Shown here: positions 13,279 to 24,742 of the stretch, piece by piece
Layout: the number at the start of each line of letters is the position of its first letter
Numbering within the stretch: position 1 is the first letter of the stretch
Assembly (NCBI GenBank): GCA_029532415.1
Contig: JAQOTA010000064.1
Location: 930,001-994,000, forward strand
DNA from: Marasmius tenuissimus
Lineage: Eukaryota > Basidiomycota > Agaricomycetes > Agaricales > Marasmiaceae
Length of the DNA: 64,000 nucleotides
Reading direction: 5' to 3'
Notes under the pieces: model-generated
What the model was told of the DNA's origin: nothing
What the model saw: only the letters and a program-made list of their open reading frames with translations
Databases searched by the model: none
Made by a program: the position numbers and the translations under genes

Positions 13279-15489
13279 TCATGAGCAGGTTAAATCATTC
13301 AACAGCTCGATTTCTCGGTCCTCCCTCAACAACACCTTTGGAGGACCTCCAGTTACCTTATATATGTCAAATGGACGGAGTATTAGGGTACCAGCTGCGC
13401 TGGCACTTCTGGAAAGGGCCGTATAAATACTGTGAAAGGTTTTGCAATCTTTGATGTCCACGGGATTAGAAGGTCTAGTCTTGCCCTGTGACGCATAGTC
13501 AGTCATTGCAAAACAAGGCAGAACTTCCACCTGCATTCTTGCAATATGAAGACTATTGTCATTCTTCAGGCGCACCCACATGTTGCGTGTGGAAGGAGTG
13601 ATAGGTACCACATTAGGTGGTAAACCCTCAATGTGAACCGGTGTTGGTGGGTCCTTCAAAGTAACAAACAAAGTGTCCAGCATAACCTGCCCTCGTGTTC
13701 CACGTCGCGCTTCCCATCCGTAGACAAAGCCCTCTTGACCCTTAGTTATGCACAACTCTGTAGCCAGGTTGGTGCAGATCATCACTGGCATATCTTGACA
13801 AAGACTCAATTTTGGCGAGAGGTGGTCCTCTGAGGCACTGGCCGGATGATCCCATAACTCTGCTTGCCTTTCTTCAGTTAGCCGGTTGCAATGGATGGCT
13901 CGTCTTGGTTTTCGCTTGCTTTCATCTGGAGCTGGCTTTAAAATGTCCTCAGAGAAAAAGTCCGTCAGACAGTCCCTGCTTTCAATGCCAAACCTTTCTG
14001 CACCTAGGTTGTTTATTTTGTCCTTGTGCAGGTTTTTGGCCATGATGATCGCCACATTTCTAAATAGATCATCGGCAAGAGAAGGAGCACCCAGTCCAGG
14101 TGTTGGGGATGCCACCCGGGATCTCAGAAAAGCTATATCTTGGGGGGTGCATGATTTATATCGCATATTCTCCATACACATACACAGTCTCAAATCGTCT
14201 TTTGTACTGGTGAACATGCACATATTCTCCCTCAATATCACGATGGTGTCCACTTTGTGCCACAGGGCTTTACCAATCGCCGCCTCTTGGCACCTAATGT
14301 CTTTACCACTCTTCCCCACTTCCTCACTGTATAAGGCACCGTTTTCACCTCCCTTCACAGGGGGAAGCTGTGCAAAGTCACCAGCAAATATCATGTTCAT
14401 ACCCCCAAAAGATGTTCCCTCAATGAGAGCCTCAGCAAGTCTCCGACTAATGGAATACAGCTCCTGACATGAAACCATAGAGACCTCGTCTACAAAGATG
14501 TAGTTTACGCCCCTTGAACGTTCACGTACTTTTGGGAGAGTACAATCACTCATGTAGTCACTGATTCCAAGGATTGAATGAAATGTGGATCCACCTAATA
14601 GTGCCGCCGCAGTACCTGTCAGTGCAACAATCATGAAATAATAACCTTCGCCCCTCGATTCAAAGAAACTTGACAGTGCCTTCAGTACTTGAGATTTTCC
14701 AGTGCCTCCCATCCCGGCAACTAGCATTTTTAGTTGGTCTGAATAAGGTGATGTTGCATGGTTAGCGACTATGCAGAAAGCTCATTCCTGCTCTTCGTTT
14801 AATTTGAATTTTAATGACACATCTTCAATATACTTTCCGGACTCTCCTGCATCAAACAATCTTTGCAAGAACACTTTCAAGTCGGGTATAATCTTCACAA
14901 CACCAGGTTTTCCATAACAAGCACGAGGCATGGGGTTTCCAGAGGTTAGTGGCTTATCAACACCAGCAATGACGCCGAACTTGTTTTTCAATATGGTTTC
15001 CTTCGTATGCAGAACGAGGCGTGTCCATTCAGCACTCGAACGCAACTGAGGAACTGTTTGAAGGGCGACAACTCTACTATCCTTATCCGAAAGGTAATTC
15101 GCTCCCTGCTTTTTAGGTGTAATCCGTACTTCATGTCGATCACGTTCATGGTGATCATATAAGGTTCCCCCACTAGTGGCTGGGCGGATACAACTTTCCA
15201 GCATAATCTGACCATTGGGTGATAATGTATCAGGTAATTGAATCAGAGTACCACCTCGGTTGGCATCGTCACCATTATCCTCGTTAGTATCTGCAGTCAA
15301 CAGCCAGTCACGATCAACAGGATCCCAGCTAGACGTCTGAGCCTCTTCTTTCAAGAGCTGAGCTCGATAGTCATCCCTTGCATCAAGGCATTCATACCAA
15401 ACGTTAAAGTTTTCCATGAGCGCCAGCTGGCGAGCTGTGAAACTATGTTCATCAAATACGTGACCCCACGACTCATTAGTCTTCTTCAA
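13279..15489 (-). pseudogene. Helitron PIF1-type DNA helicase, one internal stop
   Basis: This is the helicase half of a Helitron RepHel protein, which unwinds DNA during rolling-circle transposition. Two open stretches share one frame: 15489-14785 and 14781-13279, separated only by a TGA at 14782-14784 where family context (NEEQE-stop-AF) expects arginine. The downstream part shows Walker A (GMGGTGKS), Walker B (IFVDEVSM), the GDFAQLPPV motif, a DYASQGKT segment and a YTALSRS motif VI-like end. The final TGA at 13279-13281 also sits where CGA would extend the protein. The HUH nickase is missing. It lies immediately upstream of P2 in opposite orientation. Confidence 0.85.
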
Positions 15490-15876
15490 GTCTGCATCGG
15501 TTCTCTAGGGTTTGAAAAGTGAGATGACATCATCCTATGAGAGGGAATAGAAATTTCCGACACGGGAAAAACAACAGAGGAAAATCTCGCATTTGTGCTT
15601 ACTGCTCAGAACCTCTCTGGTATGTGTTTCGCACAGGAGCAAGGCTCAGCAGTCCTCGCCGGATGTTTTTTTAGCAAGGCTCGGCGATTTGTCAATCTCT
15701 CACTCGCCAGTCCAAGCAGTGTTCATTGGGAAAAAATGTCTGATCTGAATCGAGGTTCATGGGCGCTATTAAACAGGATCACGCATAAACAACGAGGTTA
15801 AAGAACTGACAGTCACATATACGAACAATGCTGTGGGCTTCCCTCTCAGTCCCTTTCTTCCTTCCCTCACTCGACT

Positions 15877-18840
15877 ATGACCTCCAGCTTTTTCTCAGGT
15901 GCCAGACATACAAGCATCAGTCGCAATAGTGTGTTTCAACGTGTCGAAGGAGATGTTCATCAAAACTATATCAGTTGCACAACCTGCCAGGAGGAAGAGG
16001 AGAATTGAGTCATGGTACACATTGAATCTCTTGATTGATAAACTGGCTTGAAACACTTGTTATTCAGCCGAAACAAAAGCGGTATAGGGTGATTTTCGAG
16101 GGTGATGTCTTTCTTTGAGAGCTGACTTGGTCACAAGAGATGGAAGTGGTGATCAGAAAGCCTAGGGTGGAAAACAAAATGCCTCGGAATGGTGAAGTAG
16201 CAAGAGTCACAGTAATCAAGAGGTTTCACGCTGCCACCATATACCCACACAATAACACAGCTACCGTTGTGACTTTTGAGCCAAAGGACAAGAAGGACAC
16301 AAACACTACACGTCTGGTGAGTGCAGGCTGAGCTATCTATTGAGGAGAGGATTAATATGACACGCTTCAGCTTTGGAAACATTTCTATGAAGGATATTCG
16401 GCTCACAGGTGGGTTTGATGTGCACTAGGTATCAAGGTTTGACATTCCAATGCTGGTATCTAGGTCATCCTGGCTTGTTCAGATGCTGGGATTGATGAGG
16501 GCAGAGATGCCATGTCATGAATTTCCCTCCTATCTTATCTTTTCTCCTTATCTTATCATGTTCCATCTTATCTATATCTTATCCCTCACATGACTTGTAT
16601 CTTATCATAATGGACACATGATAGATACATGAAGGGACCCACATGCTGTAGACACATGTCGGTCCTGTTTCAGATACTGTTTCACAATGTCATACCTCAA
16701 TGTCATACCTCACCGTAGATACATGCCGCAGTCCTCCAAGTAGTATATAAGAAGTAGATACTCTGCATGTATTCCCCAGTCTTGAGCTGGTTTATTCCTC
16801 ACCAGTATAGAGTTCTCTATTCTTTGCCTCATTCCCTCTCGTCTGAAAGCTTAGTGCGACGCGTCACCAGGTCAGATCTGGTGATTGCTGACATGCCAAC
16901 TTTTATCCTGTTTGAAGGTAGGAAGGGTTTTGGGGTGTGGCTCGTCGTTAAAGCTTACTACTCAGACTTCCCAGACTTAGTCAACAGAGGAGAGTTGATA
17001 GGTCGATATGTCCACACACAGTACCTTGTGTTTGATTATCTTTTCTATACACATGTGAGGACTTCAACCTGCATCTAAACACTTCTGAGAGCACCTTTAG
17101 CGTCTCGCAATATCTGCGCTCCGTGCCGACAAGACACTAAGGATTCCGGTGAGTTGGCCAATTTGAGTCTTGGCGAGCTAAAAATAGCACAACAGGTTTC
17201 GTCATGGTGGGTGGATTGGACATTCAATCTCAAAACACGGTCTTGGCACTATGATGCCTCCACCTCTATCAAACAACCAAAGGAATACTACCACTACGAG
17301 CCAACCCCACTTCCTGAAGGGCCTCTTCCCCTACTCGATGCCGACGAGATCACCACTTACTTCGAGAACACTTTCGGTGATTTTGTGTACCTGATTGCGT
17401 CATTGGGAGGAACCGAGCAAGACAACCTGTCGGGATATTCACGCTACGGCCGATTGTCATTCGGAGCTGTTGTCGAGAAATGGGAAAGTGAAATTATGGC
17501 CCACTTCCCTTCCATTCCACATCCCGAGTGGTGTTTTGAGAATCGGAGCATTAACATCAACGTTGGTTATTCCGAGAAAGGTGGGCATGTGTTCTATTCA
17601 TCCTTTCCTCTTCTAACCCGACTAGTCCCTTCACGTGTTGACTTTACCTTCCATGATACCTACAACATCCAACTCAACCTATACTTCTCGTCGCGCCTTC
17701 CCTTGGGCGACCGAAATCGACTCCGCGCCGCTTACCTTTGCCAGTCCAAAAAGGATAGCCTCTCTTGTGGCCTACAGATCTTCAACCTCATTGGCATCTC
17801 CACGTCCCTCTGATATCATCCTCCAGATTTGATTAATGAAATCGGACTTTCCGTCGCTGGCAACTTCTTACCCCATCCCCTTCCTGACCTGATATTCTAC
17901 TGGTCATGGGATCCAACAGAAAAGACCATGATTTCAAAGAAGGATTGGGAGCAGTCTGGAATACCTGAGCTGGAAGTTGAGACGTGGGTTGCGTCACATT
18001 GGGCTCATAAGGAATATGAATTGGTTGAGAGTCACTTGCACACCAAAAGCTATGACATTGATGGGAAGCAATAGGCTCAAGATCACGGGTATCCCGAGTT
18101 GATATGGGGTACGTGATGTCCACACCCCGTAATTTGTTGAATATAGTTTAGTTTTTGGTTCAGGTGATCCCCATGCTCGAAGGATCGTGGAGCTAAAGGA
18201 CACGGACAGCGATGAAGACTTCGAAGACTTGAATCAGCATGGGGACTTGGAGGAACTAGATGAATCTTGCTCCTCAATTTCTCAGCCAGAATACCCGTCA
18301 ACCTCCTTATTTGTGGATCTACCTGTGGAACGTGTGTTGGCCTACACGGAAAAACAAGGTATGTGTGCTCTATACTTGTCACGTGCGTACCCTGGTTAAC
18401 ATTTGAACTCGAGTTTTAGATACTCGTCATGAAACCAACGCACAAAACTCTGTGGAAGAGACACGCCGCATCAGAGGAAAACATTCCACAGTGCAGGAAA
18501 CCAGATGTCAAACAATTACATCAAAGGATGCTCCTCAGAGACTTACCCCATCCAAGCGGTTAGCTTCATTTCCACGCACTCACACCCGTTATCTCACCAA
18601 CCTTTCCCAGCTCTCCGACCTCTGTGTCCAACTTGGCATATAAGCAACCCAAACCATCTGAGCAGGGAACCACAAGGGAAACGGCTGACTCTCGTGGTGA
18701 TACCTCTACACGACCGACACGGTAAATATCGTTCCCTATCTCAAATGGATTCTATTGAACTTTTTGAACAGCTCTCAGACACCGAGGGAAGCGATCGCTG
18801 GGTCCAACGCACAAACCCAACGTTTATTTCGAGATTCTGA
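15877..18840 (+). pseudogene. P2: second copy of the P family, broken by stops and a solo LTR
   Basis: The start at 15877 gives MTSSFFSGA, a motif shared with P1 and P3. An in-frame TGA at 16006-16008 replaces the arginine found in P1 (DRVMV) and P3 (NRIMV). A solo LTR (16513-16893) interrupts the exon encoding GLMRAE...PTFILFEG. The middle block is well preserved (WVDWTFNLKTRSWHYD, HPEWCFENRS) but about 100 bases present in P1 and P3 are missing near 17,865. A TAG near 18,072 replaces the tyrosine of GKQYAQDHGYPEL. The tail exons are recognisable up to about 18,720. It is clearly nonfunctional. Confidence 0.85.
16513..16893 (+). mobile_element. Solo LTR 2 (381 bp) inserted in P2
   Basis: The unit begins TGTCATGAAT and ends GCTGACA, and is near-identical to the copy at 8000-8379. 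TGCCA flanks it on both sides (16508-16512 and 16894-16898), a perfect 5-bp target duplication. Removing it and one TGCCA copy restores continuity of the P2 exon. The near identity of the two copies indicates recent insertion or recent recombination. Confidence 0.92.
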
Positions 18841-19380
18841 ATGGAAGACTACAGGGACACTCGGGAAAAGGACCCCCGAGGTTGGCGCAAGGCAACACGT
18901 TCAAGACCATGGCTATTCGGGGTTAAAATTCGGTGCGTACCAGTCATCTCGAGCTCAGACCTTGTCTCGATACTTGTGTTAGGCGTCTCTCACAACGGGG
19001 AAATGGAGGAGCTGGACGACTCAGATGGCGCATATTGGTCCACTGAATCAGGAATAGAGAACAAGCCGGACGATGAAGGCCTATCACTGTCAACATTCTC
19101 AGTGGTCGATGCAACCCGTAATTGGGAAGGGACGACACGGTTACATGTGGAGGAAAAGGAGAGTTCAACTGCAACGTATTTGGCCCAATTCCTTGAGTTT
19201 GAAACGGATAGCACTGGTACAAGTTATCTTGACCTTTCATCCTTACTCGAATCTGACTGAATATCCGTTTGCAGCCAACGCATCCTCACAGCGAAATCAG
19301 TACCAAACAATGGCTTCTGTGAGCCCGACCGGCGCAGATCAATGGGAATTCCTGGTGAATGAAGATTTGTAGACTGCTTG
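18841..19380 (+). pseudogene. P5: tail fragment of the P family
   Basis: An intron-like segment at about 18,931-18,982 (GTGCGT...TTAG) separates a part ending QDHGYSGLKFG-like in one frame from an acidic exon with MEELDDSDGAYWSTESG. This repeats the layout in P2 and P3, where QDHGYPEL is followed by an intron and an acidic exon with EELDE. No N-terminal half is present, so it looks like a fused remnant directly behind P2. Confidence 0.5.
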
Positions 19381-19679
19381 TAGTAGCTCTCATTCTCGCA
19401 GGTCCGAAATCTTGTCTGTAAAGCTCATCTTAAGTTGCGACTCGTTCTGCTTCCCTTTTTGTTTGAAACACGACATACCACTAGTCCATGGATTGTAGCT
19501 CGATGATACCCTCTATGAACTCTGTTCCGCATCGACGAATCTTGACAGGATCTGCTCGGCCAATGCTTCTGTATCAATTTTACCCGACAAAGTAAAACAA
19601 CCATACCGGGAGAGCCTTATCTCAAATCCATACACAGAGATGAGCAATAGACTAGCTAGATCGGGGGAAAGGACAGAAA

Positions 19680-19992
19680 TCAAAACGAACACCCTCCACC
19701 GAGATTGTCTAGAGTTACCGACCGTGAGGTATGGACATGGTGATATCCCGGTTTTCGTGGTAACAAGTGATTGAAATAGCAATCGTTGGAGACATCAAAC
19801 CATTCAAATAAACTGCCGTGAGTGAGGAAAGAGATCGATACATCGGGGAACCTGCTGAGTACAATTGGACAACACTAATATCTCACGGGGGAAGCGATAA
19901 GAGGAACCTACACACAAGGGATTAACAATCGGGCGACTCACTTCCAGCATTCGAGCGACCTGTTCCCTGGTCTTGAATCTTTTCGTAGCCAT
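19680..19992 (-). CDS. Possible small gene, function unknown
   Basis: An ATG at 19992 begins MATKRFKTREQVARMLE, ending at a GTGAGT donor. Joining via a TTAG acceptor at about 19.88 kb and a second short intron ending CGGCAG gives an open tail containing LFEWFDVSNDCYFNHLL and ending at a TGA at 19680-19682. Other splice choices give different tails. No domain recognised; it may be a decayed fragment. Confidence 0.25.
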
Positions 19993-20670
19993 AAACCGAC
20001 CGACATGGCGAGTGTGGGTCAAGGAGTGCTTAAATAACTCGGAGGTACGCGTTTTGAAGGCAACATATTCCGAGAGATATAGGCACTATCTACAGTCAGG
20101 GGTCGGCTGAGCCGCCAGGAGACTATGAACAGAGTGAGCGATATGATCTTCCCTCCTTGGTCGGATTTTTAATAGCGGCGAGCGGGTTACAAACGGTTAT
20201 TCTCTTTTAGATCTCTGAAGTAGTTTTTTATGTGAACACTTGCCGTTTCAAGTCGTCGACTTGGCGTTCAGGAGGAGAACAATGATCCGCAAACCAACGG
20301 GCCAATCTGCATGACCGGTAGCTTTATCCTCGATGTCACCGGACTTTGAGAATCGGGGGGTCACCCTTTGAGGAACGTAATGAGTCCGAGCTACATTCAT
20401 TGGTTAAAAGATGATCTCCACAGCCCGGAAGACTCAATTGTGCGCCCCTCCATGTACGGTCCTGAGCTGTAGAGAATTCACTTCAGTTCAGGTGACACGC
20501 AGCCAATTGAAGCACCGAAAGGCCACGACCATGGCGTTCTCCCTCGAGTCTAGGACAAGAACGCCAGGCAGCAGGTGTACTGTAAATGGAAATGATTGTA
20601 TTCCACCTCATCCGAACGACTTTCAAATAGAATGAGGACGATGTGTGGTGTAAGCTACTCCACAGCCACC
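19993..20670. other. No recognisable gene; left flank of the KDZ element
   Basis: No domain or splice chain is visible. The stretch ends at the inverted terminus of the KDZ element at 20.68 kb. Confidence 0.5.
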
Positions 20671-20675
20671 TTCCC

Positions 20676-21113
20676 TTCAAAATCGGGGCAAAACCCTTGA
20701 GGCTCCTTAGGCCCTCTACCTTAAGTTTTCACCCTCAAGTATGCTGCTCAAGTAGTAGACCTCAAAAAACTTGAGTATTAACTTCACGAATATCTTAAGG
20801 AATAACTTGAGGAAATCTTGAGAGCGACTTGAGCAGAAAAAAACACTACACTCTGTACTGATATAGGTAGGGAACTTAAGCAAAAATTGAGTAGGGAATA
20901 TATAGCCTTGAGAGAAGAAGCCAGACTTGAGCGAACATAAAGTATGGACTTGAGCGAAGAGAAAAATGAACTTGAGTGAAGGAAAATGTGGACTTGAGCG
21001 AATGATAAAGAGACTCGAGAGTATGAACATGAGTAAAAGGAAGTACGAACTTGAGCGAAGAACGTGGGCAAGAAATTGCTCAAGGCGAGCGTATATGTGA
21101 TTCAAAAACCGGG
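20676..21113 (+). repeat. Left terminal inverted repeat and CTTGAG subterminal array
   Basis: After the terminal motif at 20676-20701, roughly a dozen CTTGAG or CTCAAG hexamers occur in about 400 bases, many in the longer form ACTTGAGCGAA. A second terminus-like sequence, TTCAAAAACCGGGC at 21101-21114, sits just before the stop codon of the homeodomain-like gene and matches the right end better over 13 bases than the outer copy does. In DNA transposons such arrays are usually transposase-binding sites; that role is inferred here. Confidence 0.75.
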
Positions 21114-24100
21114 CTACATGTTCCTCCGCCTAATATCTCGCCCCGATACTTTCTCCTCGTCGCCTTCGTCGCCCGTGCGCTTGCGTTTCTGAGCCGGTAA
21201 ACGAATAATCCCCGACCCCGACAAAGCCGCCCTGGGAATCTCTGACCCCGACAAAGCTGCCCTGGGAATCTCTGACCCCGACGAAGCTGCCTTGGAGTTC
21301 GTCTTGGAGTTCCTGGGAGCACAAATTGCAGACGTCAAAGACTGCGATACGACAGCACTTTGACGCTTCGGGCGCGCCGAACGCATATCCGTTGGAGGCA
21401 GAGGCAGTGGAGGCACCTCTTTGGTTTGGCTGCGGGTTCTCCGGGAAGAACGTGGCTGTGAAACCACAGAGGTGGTCAAGGAAGGATGCTTCCGCGTGCG
21501 GCGTTTCGACCCCGAGGTACCCTGGTAGAAGAAACAAAATGTCAGCATCATGTCGTTCAAATGCCGCACGAGAGGCTCACCCCATCCCCATGGATGTTGT
21601 CATTGCTGTCGTGGGCGTTGACAGTCGTGTCGGTGTTGACGGGGTTGGTGAAGGCGACAGCCGCACCAGCGCTGGCTATGCCGTTGTTGATGAAGTCTAC
21701 AGGGTTGGCCGAATTGTTGTCAACCATCTCAACGTCGGCATCGGCGCTGGCGGCTTGGGCGTCGGTATTGCTATCGGTGCTGGCGGCTTTGACGTAACCG
21801 TTGATGCTGCCGTTGGTGCCGTCGTTAACGGCGTTGGCATCACCGTCTATTCTGCCATTGGTGCCGGTGTTGTGACCGACTGTGTCGCTCACGCCGTCGG
21901 TACCATCATCAGTACTGTTCCTCATCACCTGTGTAAGTGATCAGTCACCCGCAATCATAGGTAAAGTCGACTGGATAGAGGACATACCACATTAGAGGCA
22001 CCCTCATCCTCACTGGGCGAAGACTGCAGGGAGATACGTCAGTTGTTTGCATACGGAGATCGGGGAGAAGAGGGTGAATACCTGATCGTGTCCCTGCCCT
22101 CGGTTCTCCTCGAGAGGGTGGAACGCCGGCTCTGACTTTGACTCCGACTCCGACTCCGATGACTCTGAATCTGAGTCCGAGTCCGTATCCGAATCTGAGG
22201 ATTCCTCCTGAATTCCTTTCCATTCCTCTTCAACTACCTTTTCGCAGCTCGTTCCGCTAGCACCAACCAGTTCCTCTTCCTCTGATTCATCCTCTGCTTC
22301 GGCCGCACTGGCCAAAACGGGTGGTGGATCGGGAGACAATTTGTCGACAGGGCGGAAAGCGAAGACCTCTCCCTCAATGCCAAACTTCGCCGCGAAGTGA
22401 CCGATGAGCTTCCAGACCTCAGCCGTATCTATCTCTCGGGCATCCTTAGCTGGGTTAAGGATCTTTATGCCAGTTGGAAGACAGCTCTCATCGTAGAACT
22501 CGCTGGGCGACGCACTGAGGTCCGCGTAACGAACCCGGCCAATACGACCACTTCTGGCTATGAGTAATGAGGTCAGTCAGGCCCATTCATGAATAGCGCG
22601 TGCCACTTACTCCAATGAGTTTGGTACCAGTCTGAGAGGATCTCACGCGCGTTTGCTGGTGAGAGTTCCTCAGTGACGTGCACGAAGCGAGGCTTCTTGT
22701 TGTCGTCAGTCGGGAAGGTCGTCTTCAGAGTGAAGGTATTGAGGCCTAAGGCGAGATTAGATTGCGAGCAACGCATCGTATTGAACGGCTTACCACGTTG
22801 CTTCAAGATTTTGAGAAGATTCTCGTGAAGCTGATTAAACACGAGCTCAGCAGCGGGCACAATCTCGCTATCCGGCACTGTTTGATTCGGGCTTGACCAC
22901 TCGTTGATCCTATCGAAAAAAGACAATTAGTTGAGGCCAATAAATCCACGAGATGCCAACGTACATGAACGCATCCGTGCTCGGAATGCCATTGATAACC
23001 TCTTCCTTATCGAAACAAAAGAGAACCGCAACGCCTCCTTGTCCCAGGAGGCCGGATTGTAAACAAGACTGAATGATAGCCCGGAGCCCTGCCATGAACC
23101 CGCGCTGGTTTCTAGATGAACTATCTGTGAGCAATCTACTCCCTGTGAGATAGTAAGGTGACTTACTCGAGTGTCGGAACGCTCTGAGAGGCTACCTCGT
23201 CCCAATGATCCCGATCCTTCGCATCCAAACCATCCCATAGCTTGGATAGCGCGCCCTCTTCGTCGATATCCTCGTCCTCAAGCATCGCGTGCTCAAGTAG
23301 CTCAGGATGAGCGTCTGCATAGGCGTCTCTTCCGGTTCGCTCGGTGAGCAATCCGTTCACGAGTTTGTTGAAAAAGGCGACGAGTGCCCTCAACCGTATC
23401 TCCTTCGCAGGCGAAGTCTTCCCCGTCGGCGATGGAACCTGGGCTGCCGAAGGCTGCTGTTCCTTCAAGGCCGCCGCTATCCTCAATTTCGTTCGACGAT
23501 TCTCGAACCATCTTGTAAGTGACTGCGAGTGAATGTGAGTGAAGGACATAGCTGAGCGCGGCCACAAAAAACATACCTTTTTCCACCGCTGAGCAGTTCG
23601 ACCCCCCGGTTGAGCAAAGACCTTCATCTTGATGAGTTCGTCGTAAAGCTCTCTTGCAACCTGCGCCCTGCCTCCCTCTGCAGCTGCGTAGTGAGGGTAC
23701 TTCGACATGAGGATTCGTTTCTGGGCTTTCGAGAAGCTGTATTTCGTGTCCTGGACGATGGAGGGTGTTAGCTTCAGATCCGCAATAGTTATGAACAAAA
23801 GACATACTCCTAGTCGACCAGGCACCTCACCATCCTCATCCTCATCCTCATCCTCATCCTCATCCTCATCCTCAACACCTTCATCTTCGCTATCCTTGAG
23901 CTTGATGTCTTTGTCGTTGTCCTCGCCAGGCTCGACGTCTTCCTCACCATCCCCGTTATCGCCAGCGTTGGCTTCGTCGTCCGAGCCGATGAATCCAGTC
24001 GTAAGATCGGGAGCCGGTGACGAGCTGCCGGAGCTGGCTGTCCTTGACTGGGACGTGACTCTGGGCTGAGTGATGGTACGCCGACTGGCAGCCTTGGGTA

Positions 24101-24392
24101 CTCGTGACTGGGACCTTCCAGTGGGCAGAATGACAGTACGCTGACTACTGGTCTCGGCTGTTCGTGAACGGGACTTGTTGGTGGGCAGAGAGACGGCGCG
24201 GCGGCCACTAACCCCAGCTGTTCGTGGACGGGACTTGGTAGAGGGCAGAGAGACAGTCCGTCGACTACCGGCCTTGGCTGCTGGTGACTTGATAGTGGCA
24301 GTTCGTTTTCGAACAACGGGAGACGGGGTCAAATCGTCGGTGTTGGCTGGTTGCGATTTGGGTACAGCGGCGAGCATAGCGGATTGGGGCAT
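21114..24392 (-). CDS. Homeodomain-like, basic/acidic repeat protein of the KDZ element
   Basis: A probable DNA-binding protein. The ATG at 24392 starts an N-terminus with four imperfect basic repeats of about 22 aa (type RRxVSLPTxKSRSRT), then an acidic run rich in DE. A homeodomain-like block of about 70 aa begins near residue 196 (KYSFSKAQKRIL...) and ends in RWFENRRTKLR, matching the helix-3 signature WFxNRR; it becomes continuous after removing in-frame introns of 57 and 54 nt. Further exons at about 23.1, 22.9-22.6, 22.55-22.09, 22.03, 21.93-21.57 and 21.54-21.11 kb join through GT-AG sites to a stop at 21114. The tail has a direct repeat of SGSEIPRAAL. About 950 aa. The loop before helix 3 is longer than in classical homeodomains. 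Confidence 0.7.
23831..23875 (+). repeat. CATCCT hexanucleotide microsatellite
   Basis: A run of CATCCT (CTCATC) units inside the homeodomain-like gene encodes its (ED)n acidic run on the minus strand. Length variation here would change only the acidic stretch. Confidence 0.85.
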
Positions 24393-24742
24393 GCAGAGCA
24401 ACGGTTGTGGTGAGATTCAGAGTGAAGGAAGGGGTTTAAGTATGGGATGGGGAGAAGCGACGGAGGATGTCACTTGCTCTGAGATCTCGGCAGGGTTTCG
24501 CGTATCGCGACTCATCGGTCTGTGGTCCCTTACAGGCCCCCATCCCTTACGACACACAACGACGTGAAATGGGGAAACCGACGGCGTATAACTAGAATAA
24601 AAATTGCGGTTGTATTTCTCTAAATATTCTAAACTAGCGTGAATAGATTCGTTTCCAGCCGAGTAGGCGGTGTCCTGAAGGTCTCGTTCAGAATGGTTCG
24701 AAGACATGCGAATGGAACCCGTACTTACCAAGGCATAGACTG
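24393..24742. other. Spacer between two minus-strand KDZ genes
   Basis: About 350 bases between the stop of the PIP-box gene and the start of the homeodomain-like gene. It should hold the 3' end of the first and the promoter of the second; no distinct motif was identified. Confidence 0.5.

Larger units (their letters stand above)
12011..15520 (-). mobile_element. Helitron remnant (helicase plus USP-like peptidase), 5'-truncated
   Basis: Reading on the minus strand, the order is PIF1-type helicase, a short degraded linker, then a cysteine-peptidase-like segment. The Rep/HUH nickase domain that should precede the helicase is absent: just beyond 15489 the sequence changes to the upstream flank of P2. 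The element is therefore an incomplete 3' part. Several in-frame stops show it is dead. Confidence 0.75.

Noticed and set aside
21326..21940. Plus-strand ORF of 204 aa opposite the homeodomain-like gene
   Set aside because: Shadow of the minus-strand exons, which splice consistently and end at 21114.
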